From Corynebacterium sp. (GTDB lineage Bacteria > Actinomycetota > Actinomycetes > Mycobacteriales > Mycobacteriaceae), in contig JAKDIS010000001.1 in NCBI GenBank assembly GCA_030450335.1, positions 1 to 64,000 on the forward strand: a DNA stretch of 64,000 nucleotides, in the 5' to 3' direction. The stretch's first letter is position 1. Every line of letters begins with the position of its first letter. The notes under the pieces were generated by a model. The model did not search any database. It had not been told where the DNA came from and was given only the letters and a program-made list of their open reading frames with translations. A program made the position numbers and the translations under genes. This document shows positions 7,206-15,397 of this stretch, piece by piece.

Positions 7206-9943
7206 AGTTCCACCACGCCGCGCCTGATCGCCGGCACCGCCTTGCGGGCGGAGGCCTTCACAGAGTCGGAGTAGCCGGTGTGACGGATCTGCTCCAGCAG
7301 GTCGACCACCCGGTTGCACCAGCGCACGAAGTCACCGGCGCTCAACGTCGCCCCGGAGGCTTCCGCGGCGCGCAGACAGTAGTCCAGCGGGGCACCGGCG
7401 GCCCACTGGTGTACCGCCGTGGCGAAACCCAGGTCCGGGTCGCGGGTCAACGGCAGCCGGTGACGGGCCTCGTCGGAGACGAGCTCGCCGTGGATGCGGA
7501 ACACCGCGCTGACCGCGTCGGCCAGCGCCTCGGTGGGCACACCGTCCTCGTGGCGTCCCTCGCTCTCGCGTCGGTTCTCGAAGACGCAGGTCGACACCAC
7601 CGCGGCGAGTTCCGCCGGGTCGAGGTCGTCCCACACCCCACGGCGCAGGCACTGGGCGACCAGCAGGTCGGACTCGTGGTGCACCTGCGCCAGGCGGCGC
7701 CCCTCGGCGGTGATGCGCGTGCTCGTGCGGTCGGAGGACGGTGCCGCGGCGTCCTGCTCGATGAAGTCCAGCTCCCCGAGCAGGTCCAGGATGCGGTCGA
7801 AGGTCCGCGACAGCGACTCGGTCTCCGGGGCGGTGACCTCCAGTTCACGTTCCAGCGTGCGCCGGGCGGCGACGACCCGCTCGGCCGGACGCACCAGGTC
7901 CTCGCGTTCCTTGAGAAGGTGCACCGGGTGGACGTGCACCCGGTCGCGCAGTTCGGCGGCCTTGCGCGAACCGCCCTTCGCCTTCGGCTTGAGGACGCGC
8001 GGACGGTCGACCTTCTGCTTGCGCAGGTTCGACGCGACGGCGCGCGCATTGCGCTTCGGACTGCGCTGCACGCCCTTGTGCAGCGACATGTGCCCCAACG
8101 GCACCGGGACGTTGCCGAAGGTCTCGGCGGTGACCGGTCCGCACCAGCCATCCTCGGTGATGATCCACGGGCGGGGACGACGGTGGTCGGAGTCGCCGCG
8201 CGCCACCGCCGCGATCTGCGGGTGGCGTCCGGTCGGCAGGGCGATGATGTCGCCGACCGACAGGCTCGACAGCAGACGTGCGGTCTCTGCCTGGCGGTCG
8301 GTGGCGGAGTCCTTCTTCGCCCGACGCTCCTCCAGCGTGAGGTCCCGGCGCAGGCCGGCGTACTCGATGACGTCGTCGACGCCGACCTGCGTGCCCTTGA
8401 GCGAGGACAGGGCCTTGGACAGGTCACGTTCGAGACTGGAGAGGTCGCGGCGGCGACGGCTGGCACGCTCCGCCTGCTCGACCACCGTGGACGCCGCCTG
8501 GTACTGGGCGAACGAGCGGTCCAGCAGCCGGTGGGAGTCGGTGTAGCCCTTCGTGGAGATCAGGTTCACCGCCATGTTGTAGCCGGGGCGGAAGGTGGAG
8601 TCCAACGGGTAGGTGCGCGTCTGCGCCAGGTTCGCCACCGCGTACGGGTCGATCCCCTTGGACCACAGCACCAGGGCATTGCCCTCGGTGTCGATGCCAC
8701 GACGCCCTGCACGCCCGGTGAGCTGGGTGTACTGCCCCGGGGTGAGGTCCACGTGGGCCTCACCGTTGAACTTGATCAACTTCTCGAGCACCACCGTGCG
8801 CGCCGGCATGTTGATGCCCAACGCCAGGGTCTCGGTGGCGAAGCAGACCTTGAGCAACCCGCGGGAGAACAGGTCCTCCACGATGTGCCGGAACGCCGGC
8901 AGCATCCCGGCGTGGTGGGCGCCGAAGCCGTTGCCCAACGCCCGACGCCACTGGCGGAAGCCCAGCACCCCGAGGTCCTCGGTGGCGATGCCCTCGACAC
9001 CCTTGTCCACGGCGGCCAGGATCTCGTCGCGCTCGGCGTCGGTGGTCAGCCGCACCCGGTCGACGAGCAGCTGACGGACCGCCCCGTCGCAGCCCGCGCG
9101 GGAGAAGATGAAGTAGATCGCCGGCAGCATCGACGCCGCCCGCATCTGCGCGACGACGTCCGCACGCTTCGGGCCCTGGCGGCGTCCCGACTCCTCGGCA
9201 CGGCTGCACGCGGCCACGACGGCGCGGTTGACGTCTGCGTCCCTGCCGTTCCTGCCGTCACCGTAGAGCGGCAGGATCTGCGAACCCACCATCATCGACT
9301 GGTGCAACGGCACCGGACGGTGCGTGGTGACCACCAGGTCCGTGCGTCCGCGGACGGTGGAGAGCCAGGCGCCGAACTCCTCGGCGTTGCTCACCGTCGC
9401 CGACAGGCTGACCAGGATCACCCGTGGGTCGAGGTTGAGGATGGTCTCCTCCCACACCGGCCCGCGCGACGGGTCGGCGAGGAAGTGCACCTCGTCCATG
9501 ACCACGTGGGTCAGCGAGTCCAGCCGGTCGGAGTCGGCGTAGATCATGTTGCGCAGCACCTCGGTGGTCATCACGACCACCGGTGCGTCGCCGTTGATGC
9601 TCACGTCGCCGGTGAGCAGTCCGACCCGGTCCTCGCCGTAGCGGGCGACCAGGTCGTGGTACTTCTGGTTGCTCAGCGCCTTGATCGGGGTGGTGTAGAA
9701 GCACGTGCCCTCGCGGCGGATCGCCTCGTGCACGGCGAACTCCCCCACCACCGTCTTGCCGGCACCGGTGGGTGCGCAGACCAGGACGCCGCGTCCCTCG
9801 GCGACGGACGTGGCGGCGGTGAGCTGGAACTCGTCCAGCGGGAAGGGGTACGCGGCGGCGAAGGCGGCGACGGCTGCCGGCAGCTCTGTGCCGTCGGCGC
9901 TGGTCGCGTCAGAGGTGGTCGCGTCAGAGGAGGTCGTCGAGAT
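7196..9943 (-). CDS. helY: DEAD/DEAH-box helicase, HelY/Mtr4-like
   Basis: This is a large superfamily 2 Ski2/Mtr4-like helicase, probably acting on RNA. Motif I is LVCAPTGAGKTVVGE, motif II is DEVH (VVMDEVHFLAD), motif III is SLSAT and motif VI is QLTGRAGRRGID; a long C-terminal extension follows. The start is a problem. The conserved Walker A lies upstream of the first conventional in-frame start (GTG 9751). The frame stays open past 9958 into tatC with no ATG, GTG or TTG that I can find. The boundary at 9943 (an ATC codon) is a placeholder; an internal CTG, or a sequence error at the 15-bp repeat, are alternatives. It follows tatC without a gap. Confidence 0.85.
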   Translation of the reverse strand: MSTTSSDATTSDATSADGTELPAAVAAFAAAYPFPLDEFQLTAATSVAEGRGVLVCAPTGAGKTVVGEFAVHEAIRREGTCFYTTPIKALSNQKYHDLVARYGEDRVGLLTGDVSINGDAPVVVMTTEVLRNMIYADSDRLDSLTHVVMDEVHFLADPSRGPVWEETILNLDPRVILVSLSATVSNAEEFGAWLSTVRGRTDLVVTTHRPVPLHQSMMVGSQILPLYGDGRNGRDADVNRAVVAACSRAEESGRRQGPKRADVVAQMRAASMLPAIYFIFSRAGCDGAVRQLLVDRVRLTTDAERDEILAAVDKGVEGIATEDLGVLGFRQWRRALGNGFGAHHAGMLPAFRHIVEDLFSRGLLKVCFATETLALGINMPARTVVLEKLIKFNGEAHVDLTPGQYTQLTGRAGRRGIDTEGNALVLWSKGIDPYAVANLAQTRTYPLDSTFRPGYNMAVNLISTKGYTDSHRLLDRSFAQYQAASTVVEQAERASRRRRDLSSLERDLSKALSSLKGTQVGVDDVIEYAGLRRDLTLEERRAKKDSATDRQAETARLLSSLSVGDIIALPTGRHPQIAAVARGDSDHRRPRPWIITEDGWCGPVTAETFGNVPVPLGHMSLHKGVQRSPKRNARAVASNLRKQKVDRPRVLKPKAKGGSRKAAELRDRVHVHPVHLLKEREDLVRPAERVVAARRTLERELEVTAPETESLSRTFDRILDLLGELDFIEQDAAAPSSDRTSTRITAEGRRLAQVHHESDLLVAQCLRRGVWDDLDPAELAAVVSTCVFENRRESEGRHEDGVPTEALADAVSAVFRIHGELVSDEARHRLPLTRDPDLGFATAVHQWAAGAPLDYCLRAAEASGATLSAGDFVRWCNRVVDLLEQIRHTGYSDSVKASARKAVPAIRRGVVELGA
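9901..9930. repeat. Perfect 15-bp tandem duplication at the tatC stop / helY start
   Basis: TGGTCGCGTCAGAGG is present twice head to tail at 9901-9915 and 9916-9930. The tatC stop codon lies in the 9916-9930 copy. The duplication adds five codons to the helY N-terminal reading frame. Confidence 0.9.
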
Positions 9944-10964
9944 TGTTCTGGTCCATCCTGGTGGTTGTCGAAGTGTGTGCAGTGGGATTCGCTGCGGGTT
10001 TTGTCGGGGTCGGAGCGGCGGTGGCGCGGGGTGTGGCCAGCGGGGCGGCGGGCGCGATCGAGGAGGCGGACTCGTCGTCGAGGTCCTCCGGCAGGCCGCC
10101 GAGACCGTCCACGCCGGCGTTCTTCGCGCGGCGCTTGTCGTTGAGCCGCGTGATCTGGATCGCGATCTCCATCATCAGGCACATCGACATCGACAGAATC
10201 AACATCGAGACCGGGTCGCCGCCGGGAGTGGCGATCGCGGCAAAGATGAACAGGCCGAGGATGATGTAGCGCCGCTTGTCCTTCAACGACTCGTACGACA
10301 GGATGCCGAGGACGTTGAGCATCACCATGATCAGCGGGAACTCGAAACTGATGCCGAAGACGAGCAGCAGCATCAGCAGGAAGTTGAAGTACCGGTCACC
10401 GGTCAGTGCGGCGACCTGGGTCTCCCCGCCCATCGTCACCAGGAACTCCAGCCCGAAGGACAGGACGAAGTACGCAAGGACCGCGCCGATGACGAACAGC
10501 AGGGTCGCCGCAGTGACGAAGATCCGGGTCCACTTCTTCTCGTTCTTCTTCAGGCCCGGGGTGATGAAACCCCAGAGCTGGCCGAGCCACACCGGGGCGG
10601 AGAGCACGAGCCCGGCGATGAAACCGATCTTCAGGCGCAGCATGAACATGTCGAACGGTGCCGTCGCTATCAGTGCGCACCGGTTGGTCTCGCTACCGAA
10701 ACGCAGGTGGTCGGGCAGGTCGCAGTAGGGTTCCTTGAGAAGCTCACCGAGGCTCGGTGTGCCGAACACACCGTTGCCGTACCACATGTAGCCCAACACC
10801 GTGCCGACGGCAATCGCCGCCAGCGCCACGAGCACCCGTCGACGCAGTTCCTTGAGGTGCTCGACGAGAGACATCTCCGCCTCGGTCGGGCGGCGACGTT
10901 TCGACGAACCGCGTGTGCGGGGCACACGGATCCGCCGGGAGGCGTCCGGGGAACTGTCAGTCAT
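9924..10964 (-). CDS. tatC: Sec-independent (Tat) translocase subunit TatC
   Basis: TatC is the twin-arginine signal receptor and core of the Tat export channel in the cytoplasmic membrane. The N-terminal segment [14 protein letters not shown] is the family hallmark, and six hydrophobic helices follow between about residues 45 and 285. The conserved cytoplasmic face includes [13 protein letters not shown], and the late ATPGGDP loop is also present. The last 55 residues are a Pro/Ala/Thr-rich tail, longer than in E. coli TatC. The ATG overlaps the 3' end of the first tatA by eight bases, so tatA-tatA-tatC form one unit. Confidence 0.96.
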   Translation of the reverse strand: MTDSSPDASRRIRVPRTRGSSKRRRPTEAEMSLVEHLKELRRRVLVALAAIAVGTVLGYMWYGNGVFGTPSLGELLKEPYCDLPDHLRFGSETNRCALIATAPFDMFMLRLKIGFIAGLVLSAPVWLGQLWGFITPGLKKNEKKWTRIFVTAATLLFVIGAVLAYFVLSFGLEFLVTMGGETQVAALTGDRYFNFLLMLLLVFGISFEFPLIMVMLNVLGILSYESLKDKRRYIILGLFIFAAIATPGGDPVSMLILSMSMCLMMEIAIQITRLNDKRRAKNAGVDGLGGLPEDLDDESASSIAPAAPLATPRATAAPTPTKPAANPTAHTSTTTRMDQNNLDDLL

Positions 10965-11226
10965 TGGTCGTGGAGTCGGCCTTCAGATCCTTCGCATCCG
11001 TGGCCTTGACCTCGGAAGCGGCGATGTCGTTGGGGTGCGCGTTGTTCACGGTGTCGGCGGGGGTGACGGCGGACGGGGTGCCGTCCTTCTTCATCTCGTT
11101 CATCTCGGACTTGAAGATGCGCATGGAACGACCCAGCGATCGGGCCATCGTCGGCAGCTTCGCAGCGCCGAACAACAGGACGATCACCAGGACGATGATG
11201 AGCAGTTGCATGGGGCCGGGCATCAT
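10957..11226 (-). CDS. tatA: Twin-arginine translocase subunit TatA (copy 1)
   Basis: TatA is the pore-forming Tat component: one N-terminal membrane helix (about 6-20), the FGAAKLP hinge, an amphipathic helix ([18 protein letters not shown]) and a polar tail, 89 residues in all. The ribosome site GAGGAGA precedes two adjacent ATG codons; I use the first at 11226. A second, closely similar tatA lies immediately upstream, and tatC overlaps the end. Confidence 0.93.
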   Translation of the reverse strand: MMPGPMQLLIIVLVIVLLFGAAKLPTMARSLGRSMRIFKSEMNEMKKDGTPSAVTPADTVNNAHPNDIAASEVKATDAKDLKADSTTND

Positions 11227-11248
11227 ATGTGGTCTTCTCCTCGGCCGG

Positions 11249-11506
11249 TCAGGCCTGGTTCTTCTTGTCGTTTTCGGTGGTCGGGTTGACCGTCGGCTGG
11301 GCGACGTCGTTGACGGTGCCGGTCTCTATCGCCGAGGGCTGCTCGGCGGCAGGGGTGCCGTCCTTCTTCATCTCCGACATCTCGGACTTGAAGATGCGCA
11401 TCGACCGGCCGGCGGACCGGGCCAGCGTGGGCAGTTTGGCCGCGCCGAAAAGCAACAGGACCACGAGCAGGATGATGAGGATTTCTGGTGCTCCAAGGCT
11501 ACCCAT
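11249..11506 (-). CDS. Twin-arginine translocase subunit TatA (copy 2)
   Basis: This second TatA/E-type protein has 85 residues and the same layout: a helix at about 8-22, FGAAKLP, then [19 protein letters not shown], which is nearly identical to copy 1. The tails diverge. It is separated from copy 1 by 22 bases and has an AAAGG ribosome site before its ATG. The pair looks like a recent tandem duplication, or one member has taken the TatE or TatB role. Neither has the longer helix expected of a true TatB. Confidence 0.92.
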   Translation of the reverse strand: MGSLGAPEILIILLVVLLLFGAAKLPTLARSAGRSMRIFKSEMSEMKKDGTPAAEQPSAIETGTVNDVAQPTVNPTTENDKKNQA

Positions 11507-11548
11507 GGGTACCGGCCTTTCCGTCGCATGAATCAGTCACCGGTAACA

Positions 11549-12616
11549 CTACGCCAGAGTGCGGTAGGCATCCAGCGCAGCGCGGGCACGACGTGCCACA
11601 CGGTGGGCGAGATCACGCTCACCGTCCTGCGGCACGGCGGCGCGGATCGTCGGCGCGTACGCCAGCAGGAAGCGCTCCAGCCAGTCGCCGGTGTCCGGGA
11701 TCGCCGCGCGCAACGGTCCCGGCTCGTCGACCTGCCAGATCGGCAGGTACTCGAACATCCACGCCGCGTCGTCCTCCAGCTCGATCTCCGCCCAGCGTTG
11801 GCCGTCGCGGTCGAAACCGAAGGGGTCGGACGTGTCGATCACCCGCTCCAGCACCGCCGGCGCCTCGCGTTCGGTCACCGTGACCTGCGACATCCGTGAG
11901 ACGTTGAAGCACCGCTGGTCGGTACCGTCTTCGCGCGCCCAGAGGTAGGCCTGGCCGTCGATGAACTCCAGCTGGTCCGGCACGAGCGTGCGGGTGCGCA
12001 GCGTGTCCGAGGACGTCGAACGGTAGGTCAGCTCCACCCACCGTCGCGAGGTCACGCCCTCGCGCAACGCCGGCAGGTTGCGGGCCAGGGCGGCCGACGT
12101 GGCGTCCTCTCCCCCGTCGCCGCGTCCGGCGTCCTGCGCGGTGAGGGCCGCCGCAGGGCGGGCCGGCGTGGTGAACTCGTCCGGGGTGAACCGGTCACGA
12201 CGGTCGCGCAGGTCCTGCTGCAGGTCGCGGACCAGTGCGGCGGCGGACTCCACCGCCTCGCGTCCCGGGCCCGTGACCACGCTCGCCAGACGCTGCAGGC
12301 TCAGCAGCAGCGCGCCGGACTCGGCGGACGTCAACGCCGGAGCGTGGTCCATCCCCAGCGAACTGACCACGTGCGCGTGCATGCCGGAGGTCTGGAACTC
12401 CATCAGCGACCCCGGAAGGTACGGCGGAAGTCCGCAGGTCGACGCCTGGTTGAGCTCATGGCGCAGTTGCGGCACACTCACCCCGAACTGGGCGGCGGCG
12501 CTCATCAGGGAACCGTCCGGGTGCTGGCGCAGCCAGGCGGTCACGGCGAGTACGCGGCGCACCTGCCAGACGGTGAAGCCGGCGGTGCGTCGTCGTGGCA
12601 CAGGTGATCCGGTCAT
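11549..12616 (-). CDS. pafC: WYL-domain transcriptional regulator PafC
   Basis: PafC partners PafB as the transcriptional activator of the mycobacterial LexA/RecA-independent DNA damage response. An N-terminal winged HTH covers about residues 10-75 (WQVRRVLAVTAWLRQHPDG), followed by a WYL sensor domain in the middle (WVELTYRSTS, FIDGQAYLWARE) and a C-terminal WCX extension. I chose ATG 12616 because it overlaps the pafB TGA (ATGA) and gives 355 residues; the upstream extension is a shadow of pafB. Genes of this pair follow pafA in actinobacteria, although their role in pupylation itself is indirect. Confidence 0.9.
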   Translation of the reverse strand: MTGSPVPRRRTAGFTVWQVRRVLAVTAWLRQHPDGSLMSAAAQFGVSVPQLRHELNQASTCGLPPYLPGSLMEFQTSGMHAHVVSSLGMDHAPALTSAESGALLLSLQRLASVVTGPGREAVESAAALVRDLQQDLRDRRDRFTPDEFTTPARPAAALTAQDAGRGDGGEDATSAALARNLPALREGVTSRRWVELTYRSTSSDTLRTRTLVPDQLEFIDGQAYLWAREDGTDQRCFNVSRMSQVTVTEREAPAVLERVIDTSDPFGFDRDGQRWAEIELEDDAAWMFEYLPIWQVDEPGPLRAAIPDTGDWLERFLLAYAPTIRAAVPQDGERDLAHRVARRARAALDAYRTLA

Positions 12617-13611
12617 GCCTGCTCCCCCGGTCGGCCGAAGGTCCGCACCGCGTCCTCCAGGTGGGTGATGATGTCGGCGACGACGTCCGGCGGGTCCACC
12701 ACCAGGGCGTCGGTGGCGTAGGACGCCGCGGTGCGGATCAGCCACCGGCGGTCGACGGGGCCGACGGTGTACTCGCCGTGCCCGGCCGGGGTGGCGGCCG
12801 CGCGCAGCTCCTGGGCACCGTCCGTGAGGAAACGCACCCGCGCGGTCACCGTCGTCGACGAGGCACGCAGCCCCTCGCCCACCAGGTGGGCGACGGGACG
12901 GTCCGGGGCGTGGTGCCGGATCAGCGTGGCGGTCGCCTCGAGGTCGGCGATGCGCGACAGCCGGAAGGTCCGCTGCCCGTCACGGTCGTTGTCGTGGCCG
13001 GTGAGGTAGAGCCGGCCGTCGACGGCGGCGACCCCCCACGGGTCGAGGTGGCGGACCTGGGGGTCCTTCGTCAACGCCGGCCAGTAGTTGAACCGCAGGC
13101 TCAGGTTGCGGTCCAGGGCCACGTTGATCGCGCGGATGTCGGCGTCGGTGATGTCCACCGCGTCGGGCACGGCGGCGGAGAAACCGGGGCCACCCTCGAC
13201 GTCGGACGCCGGTGCCACGGTGGAGAGCTTCTGCAGGGCGTGGCGCACCGGGTCGGCCAGTGACTCGTTCGGCACCCACTGCGCCGCCGGACGCAACGCC
13301 TGCCAGTGGGAGTCGCTGAGCTCCAGGTCGGGCAGGAAGCTCGTGGCGGGGTCGAGCTGGTACTGCAGTTCGGGGTCGCCGTCGGCGTCGGTGCCGGTGG
13401 ACTCGACGACGCTGAGCCCCAGCTCGTCGACGAGGGCCCGGTCCCGGTCGAAGCGCTTGCGGACCGCATCCGTCTCGCCGGAGTACCAGTCGACGTGGGC
13501 GCGCAGCCACGCCAGGGAGCGGGGACGCTCCGACAGGGCGAACACGAGGTTGAGCAGGCGCGACGACGCTGCGTCCCAGTGCACCTCCGTCGGACGGTTG
13601 CGAGCGGTCAC
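12613..13611 (-). CDS. pafB: WYL-domain transcriptional regulator PafB
   Basis: This is the first of the PafBC pair, 332 residues long: an N-terminal winged HTH (RLLNLVFALSERPRSLAWL), a WYL domain in the centre (LSLRFNYW, AVDGRLYLTGHD) and a C-terminal WCX region. GTG 13611 overlaps the pafA TGA by four bases, so the proteins are translationally coupled. The same frame continues upstream within pafA without coding character. In mycobacteria the pair binds as a heterodimer and responds to DNA damage; the ligand sensed by the WYL domains is reported to be nucleic acid. Confidence 0.9.
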   Translation of the reverse strand: MTARNRPTEVHWDAASSRLLNLVFALSERPRSLAWLRAHVDWYSGETDAVRKRFDRDRALVDELGLSVVESTGTDADGDPELQYQLDPATSFLPDLELSDSHWQALRPAAQWVPNESLADPVRHALQKLSTVAPASDVEGGPGFSAAVPDAVDITDADIRAINVALDRNLSLRFNYWPALTKDPQVRHLDPWGVAAVDGRLYLTGHDNDRDGQRTFRLSRIADLEATATLIRHHAPDRPVAHLVGEGLRASSTTVTARVRFLTDGAQELRAAATPAGHGEYTVGPVDRRWLIRTAASYATDALVVDPPDVVADIITHLEDAVRTFGRPGEQA

Positions 13612-15041
13612 GGCCGGTCCTCGTGTGGTTCGGCGTGCAGGATGTCCAGCAGGTCGTCGAGCCCCTCGGCGGTGGGGTCGAAGGGGTCGGGCAGGACGAT
13701 CTCGGCGCCGCCGTCGCCGTTGACCTTCAGCCGGGTCCAGTCCACGGTCGTCTGCCGGGCGCTGGCCTCGGCGGCGGCGAGGAAGCGGCCGCGGACCGCC
13801 GCGCGGGTGGTCTGCGGGGCGGTGTGCGCGGTGGCGGCGACCTCGTCCGGGTCGGTGAGGGTGGCGACCTGCCCGCGGCGGGCGAGCATGTGGAACAGGC
13901 CTCGCTGCGGGTCGATGTCGTGGTACGTCAGGTCGACCTGCGCCAGACGAGGGTCGGTGATGTCCAGGCCGCCACGCCCGGCGACACGGTCGAGCAGCTT
14001 CTTCTTGATCACCCAGTCGATCTCGGTGTCCACGCCGGAGAAGTCGCCGGACTCCGCGCAGTCGAGCACCCGGCCCCACAGGTCGACGACCGGCGCCAGC
14101 TGGGAGTTCGGGGTGCCGGTCCCCGAGGCGTCCTCTTGCCGGTCGGCCAGCCAGTCGACCGCGGCGGCGTGGAAGGCGCGCTGGATGCCCAGCGGCGTGG
14201 CCGTGCCACCGTTGCGCAGTTCCAGGGGCGTGGTGCCGGTGAAGTCGCGGGCGATCTCCCGGATCGAGCGGATCTCGTTGGACAGCTCGCAGTCCGGCAG
14301 GGCCACCCCCGCCTCGATCATCTCCAGCACCAGCAGCGTGGAACCCACCTTCAGCGCGGTGGTGGTCTCGGACATGTTCGAGTCGCCGACGATGATGTGC
14401 AGGCGGCGGAACCGGGAGGAGTCCGCGTGCGGCTCGTCGCGGGTGTTGATGATCGGACGCGACCGCGTCGTCGCCGAGGACACCCCCTCCCACACGTGGT
14501 CGGCACGCTGGGACAGGCAGTAACCCGGCCCGAAGTTCTCGTTCGGGGCGCCGGCGGTCGGCACGCTGATCTTGCCCGCCCCGCAGATCAGCTGGCGGGT
14601 CACCAGGAACGGCAGCAGCTGCGCCGACAGGCTCTTCAGGGGCATGCCCCGGCCCACCAGGTAGTTCTCGTGGCAGCCGTAGGAGTTGCCGACCGAGTCG
14701 GTGTTGTTCTTCAGCAGGTACACCTTGCCGCCGATGCCGCGCTCGTTGAGCGACGCCTCGCACCGCGACGCCAGGTCGTGGAAGATCAGCTCCCCGGCGC
14801 GGTCGTAGGTGACCAGCTGGTGCAGGGAGTCGCACTCGGCGGTGGCGAACTCCGGGTGCGCGCCGACGTCGAGGTAGACCCGCGAGGCGTTGGGCCAGTA
14901 CACGTTGCTGCTGCGGTAGCGCTCCACCACCGGGGCGAACAGGTGCCGGGCGACCTCGTCCGGGCCGAGCCGACGGTGGCTGTCGAGCACACTGGTGATG
15001 CCGAACTCCGTCTCCAGGCCCATGATCCTACGGGTGAACAC
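13608..15041 (-). CDS. pafA: Pup-protein ligase PafA
   Basis: PafA phosphorylates the C-terminal glutamate of Pup and joins it to substrate lysines. It belongs to the glutamine-synthetase-like superfamily. Signatures are GLETEFGIT at about 8-16 (Mg/ATP), the catalytic aspartate D58 in VYLDVGAHPEF, and KNNTDSVGNSYGCHENYL. The later INTRDEPHAD is also conserved, with a small C-terminal Pup-binding domain after residue 400. The length of 477 residues is typical. It sits 38 bases downstream of pup and overlaps pafB; the prcB-prcA genes that separate pup and pafA in mycobacteria are absent. Confidence 0.97.
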   Translation of the reverse strand: MFTRRIMGLETEFGITSVLDSHRRLGPDEVARHLFAPVVERYRSSNVYWPNASRVYLDVGAHPEFATAECDSLHQLVTYDRAGELIFHDLASRCEASLNERGIGGKVYLLKNNTDSVGNSYGCHENYLVGRGMPLKSLSAQLLPFLVTRQLICGAGKISVPTAGAPNENFGPGYCLSQRADHVWEGVSSATTRSRPIINTRDEPHADSSRFRRLHIIVGDSNMSETTTALKVGSTLLVLEMIEAGVALPDCELSNEIRSIREIARDFTGTTPLELRNGGTATPLGIQRAFHAAAVDWLADRQEDASGTGTPNSQLAPVVDLWGRVLDCAESGDFSGVDTEIDWVIKKKLLDRVAGRGGLDITDPRLAQVDLTYHDIDPQRGLFHMLARRGQVATLTDPDEVAATAHTAPQTTRAAVRGRFLAAAEASARQTTVDWTRLKVNGDGGAEIVLPDPFDPTAEGLDDLLDILHAEPHEDRP

Positions 15042-15079
15042 CTCACCGGAACCGGCAGAGGACGACGCGGCGGACGTGG

Positions 15080-15301
15080 CTACTGCCCGCCCTTCTGGAC
15101 GTAGGACTTCACGAACTCCTCGGCGTTGGACTCCAGCAGCCCGTCGATCTCGTCGAGGAGGTCGTCGGTGCCGCTGACCCGCAGCTGCTCCTGGCCGGAG
15201 GCGGAGGGGTCGGTGGTGCCGGCGTCCTCGTCGGAGGGGCCACGGCCCCCGTGCACCTGGCCCTGGCTAGAGCCACCCGTCGAGCCTGATCCGGCTGCCA
15301 T
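15080..15301 (-). CDS. pup: Prokaryotic ubiquitin-like protein Pup
   Basis: This is a 73-residue, disordered, acidic modifier. The C-terminal half has the conserved DDLLDEIDGLLESNAEEF helix that binds the ATPase coiled coil, and the protein ends in GGQ. The terminal glutamine must be deamidated by Dop before ligation. The start ATG has an AAGGAAG ribosome site. It lies between dop upstream and pafA downstream on the same strand, with a hairpin between dop and pup. Confidence 0.96.
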   Translation of the reverse strand: MAAGSGSTGGSSQGQVHGGRGPSDEDAGTTDPSASGQEQLRVSGTDDLLDEIDGLLESNAEEFVKSYVQKGGQ

Positions 15302-15326
15302 GTGGAACCACTTCCTTCACGAGTTT

Positions 15327-15343
15327 CCCGCCCGTCGGGCGGG
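15327..15343 (-). terminator. Hairpin between dop and pup
   Basis: CCCGCCC and GGGCGGG pair around a three-base loop, 26 bases before the pup ATG and after the dop stop. It could partly terminate dop transcripts or protect a processed pup mRNA. There is no long U-run. Confidence 0.5.
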
Positions 15344-15397
15344 AGATGGGTACGAGATGTTAGGTGATGTTCACCGCACGTTCTTGACGTCTACAGA

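Noticed and set aside
12617-15079. Long reading frame upstream of pafB through pafA (arginine/proline-rich)
   Set aside because: It is a shadow of pafA on the same strand in another frame; such arginine-rich frames are typical of very GC-rich genes.
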